A stretch of DNA of 64,000 nucleotides from Bactericera cockerelli (Eukaryota; Arthropoda; Insecta; Hemiptera; Triozidae): positions 3,459,335-3,523,334 of the forward strand of contig CM044962.1 of assembly GCA_024516035.1 (NCBI GenBank). Direction: 5' to 3'. Below are positions 52,855-63,871 of the stretch, piece by piece (position 1 is the first letter of the stretch; every line of letters begins with the position of its first letter). Under the pieces are notes generated by a model. That model made no database searches, was not told where the DNA came from, and was given only the letters and a program-made list of their open reading frames with translations. The translations under genes and the position numbers were made by a program.

Positions 52855-55571
52855 CTTGCTACTACCAGAACGTAGGTGGTATTCGGACTAGGCTTGATGA
52901 GTTGAAACGAAATGTAGAACTGTCCAATTATGATTTAATTTTTTTAAGTGAAACTTGGCTCTCTGATAATTTTTCATCTAGCGAGGTAACATTTATGAAC
53001 TATGTTATTTATAGATCCGACAGAGATTTTTCTGTGTCACATAAAACGAGGGGAGGGGGTGTATGTATAGCCGTCCATACAAAATTGAGGTCGAGATTGA
53101 TCCCAGTTGCTCAGCCTTCATTATCTTGTGATCATGTTTTTGTTTGTATCCAGGTACGGGATGAATCTCTTCTTCTAGGCTGTACCTATATTCCACCAGG
53201 TTCTAGTCATACCACGTATTTGGAGCACTGCATGGTTGTGGAAAACCTTTCTCATCAGTTTCCAGATTCCAGATCATTTCTTCTTGGTGATTACAACCTG
53301 AATACAGCTACTTGGAGACACGACGATGAATGTGGGATGCTTGTCGACTGTCCTCTGTCAGCTCCCGCAGTCCATGTCTGTGAGTCCTTCAATAGTCTGT
53401 CTCTTCATCAGGTAAATTCTCTTCCCAATAATCATGGTATTTTTCTGGACTTGTTGTTTTCTTCAGACAGTGATATCAAGATATATCAGGCTCAAGATCT
53501 ACTACTTCCTAACAATTTTCATCATAACGCCTTCACTTTTGATATTCCTTTACTCAACAATGTCCAATTTCTTCCTGATAATTCTACTATTTTTGACTAT
53601 GCCAAATGTGACTTAGATTCATTAAGATCTTACATTCATGAGACTGATTGGAACAGTATTTTTGCTTCTGAAGTTCTTGATGAGGCTGTTCAATCTTTCT
53701 ATAATATTATTTCCACTGGCATAAAGACGTTCACTCCACAAAAACGTGTTTTTTCAAGTTCTTACCCTCGTTGGTTTTCTAGAGAGCTTATAAAATTGAC
53801 AGTGGAAAAGAAGAAAGCGCACGCTGTTTACAAGAGATCCCAATCAGAGTCCGATTACGCTCATTTTTCCAGCTTACGTTCTCAATGTAAATTTTTAAGT
53901 AATCAATGTCACAATGTCTATCTTAACAATGTCAATAATAGCATCAAGAATAATCCTCGCTTTTTCTGGAAATATTCTGAAGAGACGCGTAAAGTTCGTG
54001 GTTTTCCCAAACATATGTTCTCGGATAATCGAACAAGTTCTTCTTCTGCTGACACTGCTGATTTATTCGCAGAATCATTTTCTTCGGCTTATACCGAGTG
54101 CCACGAACAAATTCCTCATTACGCTGTCAATGATTTAATTGATTTTTCAAGTTGTCAGGTTTCACACAAAGAAGTCTTCAAGGCGCTTTCTTCACTTCCT
54201 CCAAAGTTTTCATCTGGTCCTGACAACATTCCACCGTTTATTCTAAAAAAATGTGCATCTGTACTGACGGAACCTATCACCAAAGTCTTCAATAAATCTT
54301 TATCTTCTGGTTATTTCCCTGCTTGTTGGAAGTCAAGCTATGTTATTCCCATTTTTAAATCAGGTGATAGATGCAATGTTTCCAATTACCGTGGTGTTTG
54401 CATACAATCGGCCATACCTAAGATCTTGGACAAGTTAATTTCAGTCAAACTATCTTTCGCTTGCAAACATATAATAGCTGACCAACAACATGGTTTTACT
54501 TCCAAAAGATCCACAGTCACCAACCTTCTCTGTTATCAACATAATATCACTGGTTCTTTTCAAGCAGGTTCTTCTGTCCATTCTGTATACACAGATATTG
54601 CTAAGGCTTTTGATAGAGTTGACACACGTTTTCTTATTAATAAATTGCGATCTTACGGCATTGGCGAATCGTTTCTTTCTTGGCTTTCATCATACCTTTC
54701 AAGCAGAACTCAGTTTGTGCGAATCGGTGAATCTCGCTCTAGGGCCATTCATGTTACTTCTGGAGTTGGTCAAGGCAGCCATGTTGGACCTATTCTCTTT
54801 AATCTATTCTTCAATGATCTACCGAAGTTTATTGAACATTCTTCGGTTTTGATGTTTGCTGACGATGTGAAGTTGTTTAGGACAGTTAGTGGCATTTCTG
54901 ATTGTCACCTTCTTCAGAAAGATCTTGATGCCTTTTGTTCATGGTTGACTGCCAATGGTATGAGTTTATCTCTTCATAAGTGCTTTATTGTTGAATTCTC
55001 TCGTGGTAAATCATTTGATTTCATCTATTCCATCAGCTCTCATTCTCTCTCCCGAGTTAACCAAATCAAGGATTTGGGTGTTATCTTGGACTCAAAGCTC
55101 TCTTTTGTTCCTCATATCACCAATCTCTCCATGAAATGCCATCGTCTTCTCGGCTATGTGTGTAGGAACTCTAAGGATCTGTCTTCTGATGCCTTTAGTC
55201 TTCTTTTCAAATCCTTGGTAAGATCGCTCCTAGAGTACGCTTGTTCTGTATGGTCGCCTTATTATGAAGTGCATGTTAAAATTCTAGAGCGAGTGCAGAA
55301 GAGATTCATCTCTTATTTTCGCTATCGATATCCTGATGTTAATATCCAGTTGGCACTCCTTAAAGACCGCAGAAAAGATCAAGATAGTACTTTTCTTCGG
55401 AAATTGATCACTGGAGATGTAGATTGTGCTGAGCTCTTGGGATTGATCACATTTGACTGTCATCGACGGTTGAGACAACCTAAGACCTTTAGAGTTGACC
55501 AGTGTGTTAATAATTACTCTTACCATCTGCCTTTGAACAGGATGATGCGTGAAGTCAATAACCAGTTATGA
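52821..55571 (+). CDS. LINE ORF2 protein: AP-type endonuclease and reverse transcriptase
   Basis: Open from the frameshift point to TGA at 55569-55571, about 916 residues. No ATG precedes the endonuclease, so it is probably made as a fusion or by reinitiation; a TTG lies at 52902. Numbering from that TTG, the endonuclease has SETWL with catalytic Glu17, a GGGVCIAV strand and GDYN at 129-132. The RT core includes DQQHGFTSKRSTVTNLL, TDIAKAFDRVD, SGVGQGSHVGPILFNLFFND and the catalytic FADD at 652-655. It ends with thumb-like sequence (LEYACSVWSPY...RVQKRF). There is no RNase H or integrase. This fits the CR1/Jockey group. FADD replaces the commoner YADD, as in many LINEs. No internal stop or frameshift is seen, so recent activity is likely. 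Confidence 0.9.
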   Translation, partial: RQTFEKHNQTLTCYYQNVGGIRTRLDELKRNVELSNYDLIFLSETWLSDNFSSSEVTFMNYVIYRSDRDFSVSHKTRGGGVCIAVHTKLRSRLIPVAQPSLSCDHVFVCIQVRDESLLLGCTYIPPGSSHTTYLEHCMVVENLSHQFPDSRSFLLGDYNLNTATWRHDDECGMLVDCPLSAPAVHVCESFNSLSLHQVNSLPNNHGIFLDLLFSSDSDIKIYQAQDLLLPNNFHHNAFTFDIPLLNNVQFLPDNSTIFDYAKCDLDSLRSYIHETDWNSIFASEVLDEAVQSFYNIISTGIKTFTPQKRVFSSSYPRWFSRELIKLTVEKKKAHAVYKRSQSESDYAHFSSLRSQCKFLSNQCHNVYLNNVNNSIKNNPRFFWKYSEETRKVRGFPKHMFSDNRTSSSSADTADLFAESFSSAYTECHEQIPHYAVNDLIDFSSCQVSHKEVFKALSSLPPKFSSGPDNIPPFILKKCASVLTEPITKVFNKSLSSGYFPACWKSSYVIPIFKSGDRCNVSNYRGVCIQSAIPKILDKLISVKLSFACKHIIADQQHGFTSKRSTVTNLLCYQHNITGSFQAGSSVHSVYTDIAKAFDRVDTRFLINKLRSYGIGESFLSWLSSYLSSRTQFVRIGESRSRAIHVTSGVGQGSHVGPILFNLFFNDLPKFIEHSSVLMFADDVKLFRTVSGISDCHLLQKDLDAFCSWLTANGMSLSLHKCFIVEFSRGKSFDFIYSISSHSLSRVNQIKDLGVILDSKLSFVPHITNLSMKCHRLLGYVCRNSKDLSSDAFSLLFKSLVRSLLEYACSVWSPYYEVHVKILERVQKRFISYFRYRYPDVNIQLALLKDRRKDQDSTFLRKLITGDVDCAELLGLITFDCHRRLRQPKTFRVDQCVNNYSYHLPLNRMMREVNNQL

Positions 55572-55790
55572 AATTGGTAATTATCTTTTTCTATAATTAT
55601 CTTTTCTGTAATTATGTTTCTTTTCTTTTTGCTACCGAAGTATTTCACAGTGTTTTTTTTTATATTTCAGTAATTTGTCATATTGGTAAAATTTTATTTT
55701 AACTGTTATTTTATTTGAAAATGTAAATAGGGCTAAACCCGTCAATAAACACCCGTCTACCGGGCATTATTATTATTATTTATTATTTAA
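55572..55790 (+). mobile_element. LINE 3' UTR and (ATT)n tail
   Basis: A T-rich 3' UTR carrying caataaac and cgtctaccgggc, followed by (ATT)n at 55766-55785. A short-repeat tail instead of polyA agrees with CR1/Jockey-type elements. The 5' end of the LINE is not delimited. Confidence 0.75.
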
Positions 55791-55972
55791 AATTCTTTGT
55801 ATTACCCAGTAAATTCTTATTTAAAAAATCATCTCATCTCCTCAAATCTCCTTAACAACATTGTAATCTTTCTATGGTTGCTATATCTTAGCGCATGAAT
55901 GCTGTTAATTGATACCATGTATAGTATAGTGTATACTGTGTATTAGTATGATAAATAAAACAGAATAGTTAT

Positions 55973-56172
55973 AATAATACTCTCAAGTGGAAGGTAACCA
56001 CCAGACGAGGTTAATGCACAAAGCATTTTCCACCACCTAACCCTCAGAGTCTTATTATTATGTGGTCACAAACACAAATTAATGAGGAAGAATTGGGTGG
56101 GATTCGAACCAACGGATTCCTACTCTACCTGGAGTACCAGACTAGCGCGTTAACCACTTGACTACCAGTGCA
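55973..56172 (-). mobile_element. tRNA-headed SINE (S1)
   Basis: ctctcaagtggaaggtaacc ... gattcgaaccaacggattcc ... ttgactaccagtgca. About 17 bases are missing beside the head (gaggaagaattgggtggg). Confidence 0.8.
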
Positions 56173-56279
56173 TTACGCTATACGATACATGACCTCCAGG
56201 ACTATGCAGAGAGGGAGTAGACCAGCAGTCTACTTGTCTACTTGACTTCACAGCTAAATATTCTCATTAATATCTTTAA

Positions 56280-56625
56280 AAAAAATATATTTATATATAT
56301 TATATATATATATCTAAAAAAGGACCTCAGGCGATGGCGCTTCGGTTCTTCTGGTTTTTTGAATACCAGATTGGCGTAGGCTTACACCCTCTCGCAAAAT
56401 TTTGACCTTCAAAATATACCCAAAGAGGTTGGCGATTCAGAAGGAAAGGAAAAAGTTTCAACTGGTTATGGCGACTCTGAGTCTATCTGAAGTCTGAAAT
56501 GAATAATAAAAAGTAATAAATGTTTTAATTTTTTAACCAGATGAAAGAAATCTACCCGTCGTGATATGACCATGCAGTTGAAAGCGACGTTAAACCCAAA
56601 AAAAAAAAAAAAAAAAAAAAAAACG
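56280..56625 (+). mobile_element. Unclassified short element ending in gacgttaaaccc plus polyA
   Basis: Begins with a TA-rich run, includes cgatggcgcttcggttcttc, and ends tgaccatgcagttgaaagcg + acgttaaaccc + A(23). The same end lies at 2505-2540 and, inverted, at 28197-28233; a conserved SINE tail. Confidence 0.55.
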
Positions 56626-57207
56626 AAAGAAATCGAGTTGTTTTTTATGAATAAAACCAAAGTTGATGGATAAGCGATAATATGTATGCTAAAACAAGAA
56701 ATGAGATGTTCTTCATTAAAACTTGTTTTCCTGTATAGATAACACCGCGTTTTGTCACTTTTTTGTAAGAAACAAATTGATTTTTTTATCAACGAATACA
56801 AATAGTCGTTTGGTTGTGTTCATTTTTATTTATTTATACAACAAAATACGGGCGGCCCCATCACTAACGATACACATATTAGTTCCTGGCTTAAAAAAAC
56901 CTATTTAAGTATATAAAACTAAAGATATTCAGGTAATAACTAATTAATAATAATAATTGATATTAATTTTAAAAATGGTGCAAACAATCGAGGTGTATGT
57001 AATTATTGATTCATCCACCTATATCAGTCAGTCAGGCTAAACAGAAAAGCGAGAAGTTGTATTCGATGTACATGAATATCAGAACATACCTGGACTGCTG
57101 TTTCGAGCTTATTTGCTCTCAGCATTGATATACATAATATACGATTATACATACATAAAATTCATTTATTATTACCAACCAACACATTCACAACTTTATT
57201 ACAAAAG

Positions 57208-57372
57208 GGTTGGGTGGAAGAGATTGCCGCAGGCAATAACCATATTATTTTCTTCTTTCTTATTTATTTTCCAATCTATTTTAGTCTTTTTTTTTCTTCT
57301 TAATTTTATTCTGTAAATAATATTGTACATTACTTTGTCCTCCTAATATGGATTTATATAAATTTATATAAC
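57208..57372 (+). mobile_element. LINE-type 3' tail (S9)
   Basis: gggttgggtggaagagattgcc (first 20 bases shared exactly with 5436) through tactttgtcctcctaatatgg. Confidence 0.7.
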
Positions 57373-57572
57373 AACTTTGCCCGTGGTTTTTACTTTCTAT
57401 GACCTATAAGGTATAGAGAGTATTGTTTATTATACTTCATCTGCTACTCATAAAAACAAGACCTTAAAAAATGAATAATTTGTATCACACGTTGAATAAC
57501 TACGGTGACAATAGGTCATGTTTAAAAAAAAAAAAAAAAAATAGAGTGTCTCACAGCCTTTTTATTTCCTTA

Positions 57573-57700
57573 TATACCAGAGGATATTAGTTGCTGGACT
57601 TGTGACCTGGAGGTTGCTGGTTCAAGTCCCGTATTCATTAAAGATTTAGTAAAGCGAGTTTGAGTAGTTGTGACATCACGAAAGTGATTAACACAAATAT
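57573..57700 (+). mobile_element. tRNA-Thr-like SINE (S2)
   Basis: ggacttgtgacctggaggtt, B box ggttcaagtccc and tail cacgaaagtgattaacac. It runs straight into the 62-bp palindrome. Confidence 0.8.
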
Positions 57701-57757
57701 AGCTTGATAGCTTTACTTGATGAGTATACTCATCAAGTAAAGCTATCAAGCTATATT
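57696..57757. repeat. Perfect 62-bp palindrome without spacer
   Basis: The left arm begins aatatagcttgatagcttta and ends gatgagta; the right arm is its exact complement, 31 + 31 bp, with the centre at 57726/57727. Confidence 0.97.
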
Positions 57758-57989
57758 AGTTATATATAACCACCCAATAATATATGTAGATTTACCAAAT
57801 TTCAGCATAGAATTAAACCCGAACATTAATCAGATATCCATTAGCCAAGAGCTATTCGATAGATTCCCCACACAGTGCGTATGGAACAAGTTTTGTGGGC
57901 GTGGCTGGTTTTCTGGTAGTGGATTGTTTTAGAAATATTCGTGTGGGATTTAGAGACTGTAGAGAAGGAGTTTTATTAGAGAGAACATT

Positions 57990-58426
57990 ATACTTACAAG
58001 GTGTCCAATTATTTTTTATAGAAAATTTGAGAATTAATTCTAGGAGACTCTCTAACACTAAAATAAACTTAGATCAAAAATGCCATTGAACGGAGATTTT
58101 CCGAAAAATGCCATCGAATGGACATATGAACAAAATATTAACTCAAGTTTTAAATGCAAATGTAGGTAAAAAATGTTAAGTATCGGGTATTTTCCTGGGA
58201 AATTCACTCAATAATCATGATACGTAAGGACATAAGAACCATTTTCACTTCTTTTCAAGTAGTTCAAGTTTATTTTTCAGGTGAAAACTTTTGTATTCAA
58301 GTGATTTTTTTTTATTCTTTTCTTTTTTTTTTGAAAAATTACCTAAGATTATTTTAGTCTTAGAATATCTTCTAGACTTGATTCTGAATTTTTCTAAAAA
58401 TAAAACTTGGTCACTCTGTATATGAA
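57990..58426. mobile_element. Second copy of the GGTGTCC-ended MITE
   Basis: Left end acaaggtgtccaattat ... ctaaaataaacttagatc; right end acctaagattattttagtc ... aaaacttggtcactctgta. It lacks the Helitron insertion present at 19952. Confidence 0.75.
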
Positions 58427-58559
58427 TTAACATTCGGATAAATATAGTCATCAATGCATTTTGATTGAGATAAAAAGTATTCATGTTAATAAAAGTATTC
58501 ATTCCTTAACTAGTTCCTGGTAAATACATAATAATAATAAAACATATCTCATTATGTAT

Positions 58560-58720
58560 GGTGACCGATTGGGATTTATGTATGAGTCCCATTATTCTAG
58601 ACACATTATAATATAGCTATGTATTATTTGGTTAAAATGGGACATTTGGGGGTTTCACCACATAGTAATATGTCTTTGGTTTACTGGACTCATGGGACTT
58701 ATTAGTATAAGGCGATATTA
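58560..58720 (+). mobile_element. S6 SINE, inverted and head-less
   Basis: gtcccattattctag ... actcatgggacttattagt ... aaggcgatatta. Confidence 0.6.
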
Positions 58721-58734
58721 TTTTTTATTTAAAC

Positions 58735-59242
58735 ACCACCACACCACACACAACATAATAAACTATCAACACACAACAAAGAACATCACCATACCACACA
58801 CAACATAATAAACAATCAACACACAACATAAAACACCACCACACCAAAAACAACATAATAAACTATCAACACACAACATAGAACACCACCACACCACACA
58901 CAACATAATAAACTATCAACACACAACATAGAACACCACCACACCACACACAAAATAATAAACTATCAACAGCACAACATAAAACACCACCAAACCAACA
59001 ACATGATAAACTATCAACACACAACATAGAACACCACCCCACCACACACAACATAATAAACAATCAACACACAACATAAAACACCACCACACCAAAAACA
59101 ACATAATAAACTATCAATACACAACATAGAACACCACCACACCTCACACAACATAATAAACTATCAACACACAACATAAAACATCACCACACCACACACA
59201 ACATAATAAACTATCAACACACAACATAAAACACCACCACAC
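58735..59242. repeat. About 52-62-bp minisatellite, roughly nine copies
   Basis: Unit: acaccaccacaccacacacaa and cataataaactatcaac with acacaacata. It resumes at 59604 after a SINE insertion. Confidence 0.9.
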
Positions 59243-59604
59243 CTTCTTCTTCTTCTTCTTTTACTCTGTCTTATCCCGCTCAAGCAGGGTCGACGTTGTT
59301 CAACCTCATGGTTGAGGTTGATTGGTTTTGGCACATTTTTTTACGGCTGGATGCCCTTCCTAACGCCAACGATTCTATTTGGTTTAACGTTCTGGATTAG
59401 GACGGGGGTTTTACCCTCCATTCGCTGGGAATCGTACCAGCTACCCACATTAACCTCACCCAGCCTGGGTAGGGCCGGAAATGTCAGCCTCACGTGTTTG
59501 GATGGAACAGAACTTTCTTCGAAAAGTCTGCCCCAGCCGTGAGTTGAACTCGGGAACTCTGGACTACGGGCAGTAGTCACAACCATTACGCCACGGAGGC
59601 TGGC
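59243..59604 (-). mobile_element. S3 SINE inserted in the minisatellite, with target-site duplication
   Basis: The minus strand has head gcctccgtggcgtaatggtt, the S3 body, then a tail region with acggctggatgcccttccta (plus strand) ending in (GAA)n. Flanks aaaacaccaccacacc at 59226-59241 and 59604-59620 look like the duplicated target. This is the longest S3 copy in the window. Confidence 0.8.
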
Positions 59605-59809
59605 AAAACACCACCACACCACACAACACAATACCCCACATCACGCATTGAGTTTGGCTCGACCGGAATTTCTCTCTCGTGTTAAAAGCATTGGGCATGC
59701 GGTGGAGTGGCACACTAGACGAAAATGTCGCCTCGTCTTACAAATCTACTTGTCTCAAACACTTGGGGACAACAAATAAAATAGGTTTAGAAGTTATCAT
59801 ATTTGTGTT

Positions 59810-60131
59810 GATAATAACACTGTTTAGTGGAAGGTTACCACCAGGCGAGGTTAATGCTCAAAGCATTTGATACCGCCTAACCCTCAGAGTCTTATTACTA
59901 TGTGGTCACAAAATCAAATTAATGAGGAAAAATTCATGCACTGGGTGGGATTCGAACCAACGGATCCCTACACTAACTGGATTACCAGACTAGCGCGTTA
60001 TCATAATCACTTTCGTGATGTCAGACTGTCACAACTACTGAAACTCGCTTTCCTAAATCTTCGCTGAACCCAGGACTGAAACCACCGACCTCCAGGTTAC
60101 AAGTCCGCCGCCTTATCGATCAAGCTACTGA
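59810..60131 (-). mobile_element. S1 SINE and S2 SINE, end to end
   Basis: 59810-60000 S1 (gattcgaaccaacggatccc), joined at gcgcgttatc to S2 60000-60131 (actgaaaccaccgacctcc). Confidence 0.8.
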
Positions 60132-60342
60132 AGACAAGCCAAACCTGATGTCTGAGTTTCAACAAATCACACATTTATCGTTGTCGCCCTTAATAGGGTT
60201 GGTATGAGTGCCAGAACCAACCAACCTCAACCATGAGGAGGAAGAGGTTGAAAAATGACAACCGCAAGTAGGTTTGGGAATTGGCAAATAAATGAAAAAG
60301 GGTAGGACGAATTTGAATTTATTATTGATATTATTATTATTA

Positions 60343-60558
60343 TTAAGAGAAATAATAATGAATTGGTCTTATTTAATACTCCCCAAATAGGACTAAGAAC
60401 TCCCATTACTCCACCAGTAAGTAGGCCTTAGATGTACTATTATGTAGTCGAAATGCCAATTGGTATGATAATTTGTCATGTCCCGGTTCGGTTTCGAACC
60501 CGCGACCTCTGAATTACCAGATCGACGCGTCGCCTTGATTACTGAGCTACCAGGACTG
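60343..60558 (-). mobile_element. tRNA-headed SINE (S6)
   Basis: aataatgaattggtcttat ... cggtttcgaacccgcgacc ... gagctaccaggac. Confidence 0.8.
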
Positions 60559-60687
60559 ATCCTAGCAATTTACTTGCAGCGACCAACATGACTTGAACTC
60601 TTTATCTACAGTGATAACAAAACTCTCAAGTTATGGACTTTCTTTTTCTCTTCAAAACACACATAGGTCTCTTATACGAGATTGCCA

Positions 60688-61176
60688 TATACAGGGTGAC
60701 TTTAAAAAAAATAATAATACTCTTTAGTGGAAGGTAACGCGAGGTAACATCAGCCGAGGTTAATTCTCAAAGCATTTTCTACCATGGAACCCTCAGAGTC
60801 TTATTATTATGTGGTCACAAACTCAAATTAATGAGGAAAAATTCATGCACTGGGTGGGATTCGAACCAACGGATCCCTACGCTACCTGGATTACCAGACT
60901 AGCGCGTTCAATAAGTCACATTGAATTGAATTCGATATGTCACAACCCCCATCTAGGATGAATAATAAAAAAGTTAGTGTGCATGTGTGTGTCTTGAACT
61001 TTTATTTGTACCTCGACTCCAATTTACGGGTGTTTTGGGGGGACCCGCTTTGACTAACTTTTTTATTATTCATCCTAGTTGGGGGTTGTGACATATAACA
61101 ATCAAGCAATAACAAGCAAGCAATTTTTTTAATGGGAGAGTAGGATTTGTCTCACCGTTTGACGCACCCTGTATAC
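60688..61176. mobile_element. MITE with TATACAGGGTG ends and a long internal stem, carrying an S1 SINE
   Basis: Outer ends tatacagggtg and caccctgtata. Inner arms 60936-60978 and 61052-61095 are inverted (tgtcacaacccccatctagg / cctagttgggggttgtgaca and the ttattattcat / atgaataataa continuation). A minus-strand S1 SINE occupies 60708-60909. Confidence 0.8.
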
Positions 61177-61434
61177 TTTGATATACAATACATATAGGAG
61201 CCTACATAACATCGGGCTATAGTTGTGTAGAGCATTACGTTGGCATTTCAGCCTCAGTCTGTTAGGTAACTTTATTGCCATCCTTGCTATGCTGGGCGCT
61301 GCCCAAGCCTAAGGTCCTGGGTTCAAACCAGGGAATCAACAAAATTTTGTACTTGGAAATTGGTTAGAAAATTTCGTGATTTCATTTTAATGTTTATTAA
61401 CCGAATACAGAGAGGTTTTGTTTGAACTTGGGTA

Positions 61435-61640
61435 CTGGACAATTTGGCTTTCGTTTATCTGTCTGTCTGTTCCGCGATAACTCTCGACGGGATTTTTGGC
61501 CCGACTCAGGCCACTTGGCCCCGAGTGGAGTCGTTTTGGGGAAAGTTGAATCTATTTTCATTGATTAAAGTAAGGCTCTTGAAATTCTGTAGAATATTTG
61601 ATTTCAGTAGTGAAATTTTGTTATAGTGAAAGCTAAGGGG
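61435..61640. repeat. Second copy of the ccgcgataactctcg repeat
   Basis: ggacaatttggctttcgttt ... ttccgcgataactctcgacg; parallels 50370-50600. Confidence 0.6.
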
Positions 61641-61950
61641 GCCGCACTGTGGTGAAAATTCGAAAAATGGCCCAAAACAAGAGCCGGTTGATATTTTTTT
61701 GATGAAAACCTATCGAGTGGTTTATTGAAAGAAATGTCTCGATGTCCTCATGCTTGATTGAACATTTATAATCCGATAGTTGAATCTGTGTGAGGTTTAC
61801 AGTTCACAGAACTACTAGTTTTATAAGCTTTATAAGACCATTTGAGAGTTTTAAGTGTTTTTTGCTTTGTCACCTCTCTAGATTATTCAAGATGGAGGTT
61901 TTACCCTCCATTTGAAGGAAACACTAGCTACCTACGTTTGGGTTGGAATA

Positions 61951-62095
61951 GTTATCATATTTGTGTCAATCACTTTAGTGATATCACACTTACTCAAACT
62001 CGCTTTACTGAATTTACGCTGAAACCGGGACTTGAACCACCGACCTCCAGGTTACAAATTCGCCGCCTTGTCGATCAAGCTACTGAGGTCGGTTT
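61951..62095 (-). mobile_element. tRNA-Thr-like SINE (S2)
   Basis: ttatcatatttgtgtcaatc ... gggacttgaaccaccgacc ... actgaggtcggt. Confidence 0.85.
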
Positions 62096-62519
62096 GGACA
62101 AGAATAGCCACCATTACGAAAGTTCGAATTTCAATGGTCACCATTCAAGTCCTAGCCTCGCTGGACGTATTCAACACTGACTTTTTTTCAAGTGGTTTAG
62201 TCTGGGTATGGACTCTAAATTAACACTATGTATTAAGAGTTCAACGACTACATAAATATATTATGTACACAGCACATGATTACATAAATATGTAAGTACA
62301 TAATCACTTTTCTGTTTGTACTGATTTCTGTTTGGACATAAACATAGTCGATTAAAAGTGTCTGGAATTTTGAAGACGGACAATTTCAAGAGCTGTGGGG
62401 GGAGTGACCTATCATAAATCTATAGAACATGCGTATCTTTTGGTTTGTGTGTGTTAGGGAGAGGCTGGGCAGGGGCGACACACAGACAAACAGTCAGCCA
62501 TGAGACAGACGGATAGATT

Positions 62520-62620
62520 GACAGACACACACACATACACACATACAGACAGTCAGTAAGACATACATACAGCCAGAGAGACAGATAGACACACACATAT
62601 ACACATCATTGCACTGTTAC

Positions 62621-62705
<85 letters not shown>

Positions 62706-62850
62706 TACATATACTGACACACAGACAGTCAGTAAGACATACATACAGCTAGACACACACACACACATACGCATATAGACAGCCAATAAGACACACACAT
62801 CCACACACACACACTAACACACACGCACAAATACACACACACACCTTAGT
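62520..62850. repeat. (AC)n microsatellite with acagacagtcagtaagac interruptions
   Basis: The pure AC core is at 62620-62705. Confidence 0.95.
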
Positions 62851-62907
62851 ACTGTGACACACTCTTCAAGGCATCCCAGTTAGATATCCTGACAACATAG
62901 TGAACCG

Positions 62908-63015
62908 ACGACAGTAGCTCCACCGACAAGGCAGATGACGCGTAACCTGGAGGTCAGTGGTTCGAGTCCCGAGCGCGATAAATTTTAGTGAGCCGGATTT
63001 GAGTTATTGTAACAT
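62908..63015 (+). mobile_element. Diverged S2-type SINE
   Basis: acagtagctccaccgacaag ... gtcagtggttcgagtcccg ... gagttattgtaacatt. Confidence 0.6.
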
Positions 63016-63116
63016 TAGTTTTGCTTAAGAGTACTGATTAAAATAGAGGTTTAGTTGATTGCAGGAATATTCAGAACTATTAACTCCTGATGAGAGCAAA
63101 TAAGCTCGAAACAGTT

Positions 63117-63180
63117 GTCCAGGTATGTTCTGATATTCATGTACATCTAGTACAACTTCTCACTTTTTTGTTTACAATGA
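63117..63180 (+). repeat. Solo copy of the non-exonic part of the exon 9 donor array
   Basis: caggtatgttctgatattca + tgtacatctagtacaacttc + tcactttt, matching the 105-bp unit at 32432-33855 outside its exon-derived piece. Confidence 0.85.
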
Positions 63181-63589
63181 TTTACACACTGATTACACTA
63201 CCGTACGATAATCTGCTAAGACGAAAAAGGTAGCATTGGGTGTTTTTCTTCCCCTTCTAGGAATAGATTACATGTTATTTGTCATATAGATTGGTCAAGA
63301 TCACATTAGCTTTGATTCACAGTGTAATCTATCACCGTAAGCTGTTCCGGGACCGAAAATTTTCTGCTTAAAAATTCTGCCGCGGTCGGGAATTGAACCT
63401 GCAACTTTCAGATCCAGATCTCCCCACCATAGGTAGGCACCCAGTGACCTCAAACATTCAGTTCATGGCGTTCATCATTCATAGGTATTAGAAAGCTGAG
63501 CCACTGTCGAGTGATCAACACACAATACTAGACAATCGTGAATATCATGACCTAGCTATTCATTCATTGAATGGATCACTTGCAAATCG

Positions 63590-63645
63590 AAAAAAAAAAC
63601 AAAATACTTCCGATTTCTAACATTAGAAATTTATCTGAAGTAAAA
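63590..63645. repeat. acttccgatttct hairpin end
   Basis: atacttccgatttctaacat / ttagaaatttatctgaagta. Confidence 0.7.
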
Positions 63646-63667
63646 GTGAATGACTGAATCTATAGAG

Positions 63668-63870
63668 AATATTACTCAAACTCGGTCGACTAAATGTACT
63701 CTGAAACCGGGACTTGAACCACCGACCTTCAGGTAACGAGTCCGCACCTTACAATAATAATAATAACACTCTTTAGTGGAATACCCACCAGGTGAGGTTA
63801 ATGCTCAAAGCATTTTCTACCACCTAACCCTCTAGACCAGAGTCTTATTATTATGTAGTCACAAACTCAA
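63668..63870 (-). mobile_element. Partial S2 and S1 SINEs
   Basis: 63668-63748 S2 head (gggacttgaaccaccgacc); 63750-63870 S1 tail (ctctttagtggaatacccac). Confidence 0.75.
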
Positions 63871-63871
63871 A

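Noticed and set aside
58866..59104. Cys/Val-rich minus-strand ORFs
   Set aside because: Reading of the 58.7-59.2 kb minisatellite.
62553..62810. Cys/Val repeat ORF
   Set aside because: (GT)n microsatellite translation.
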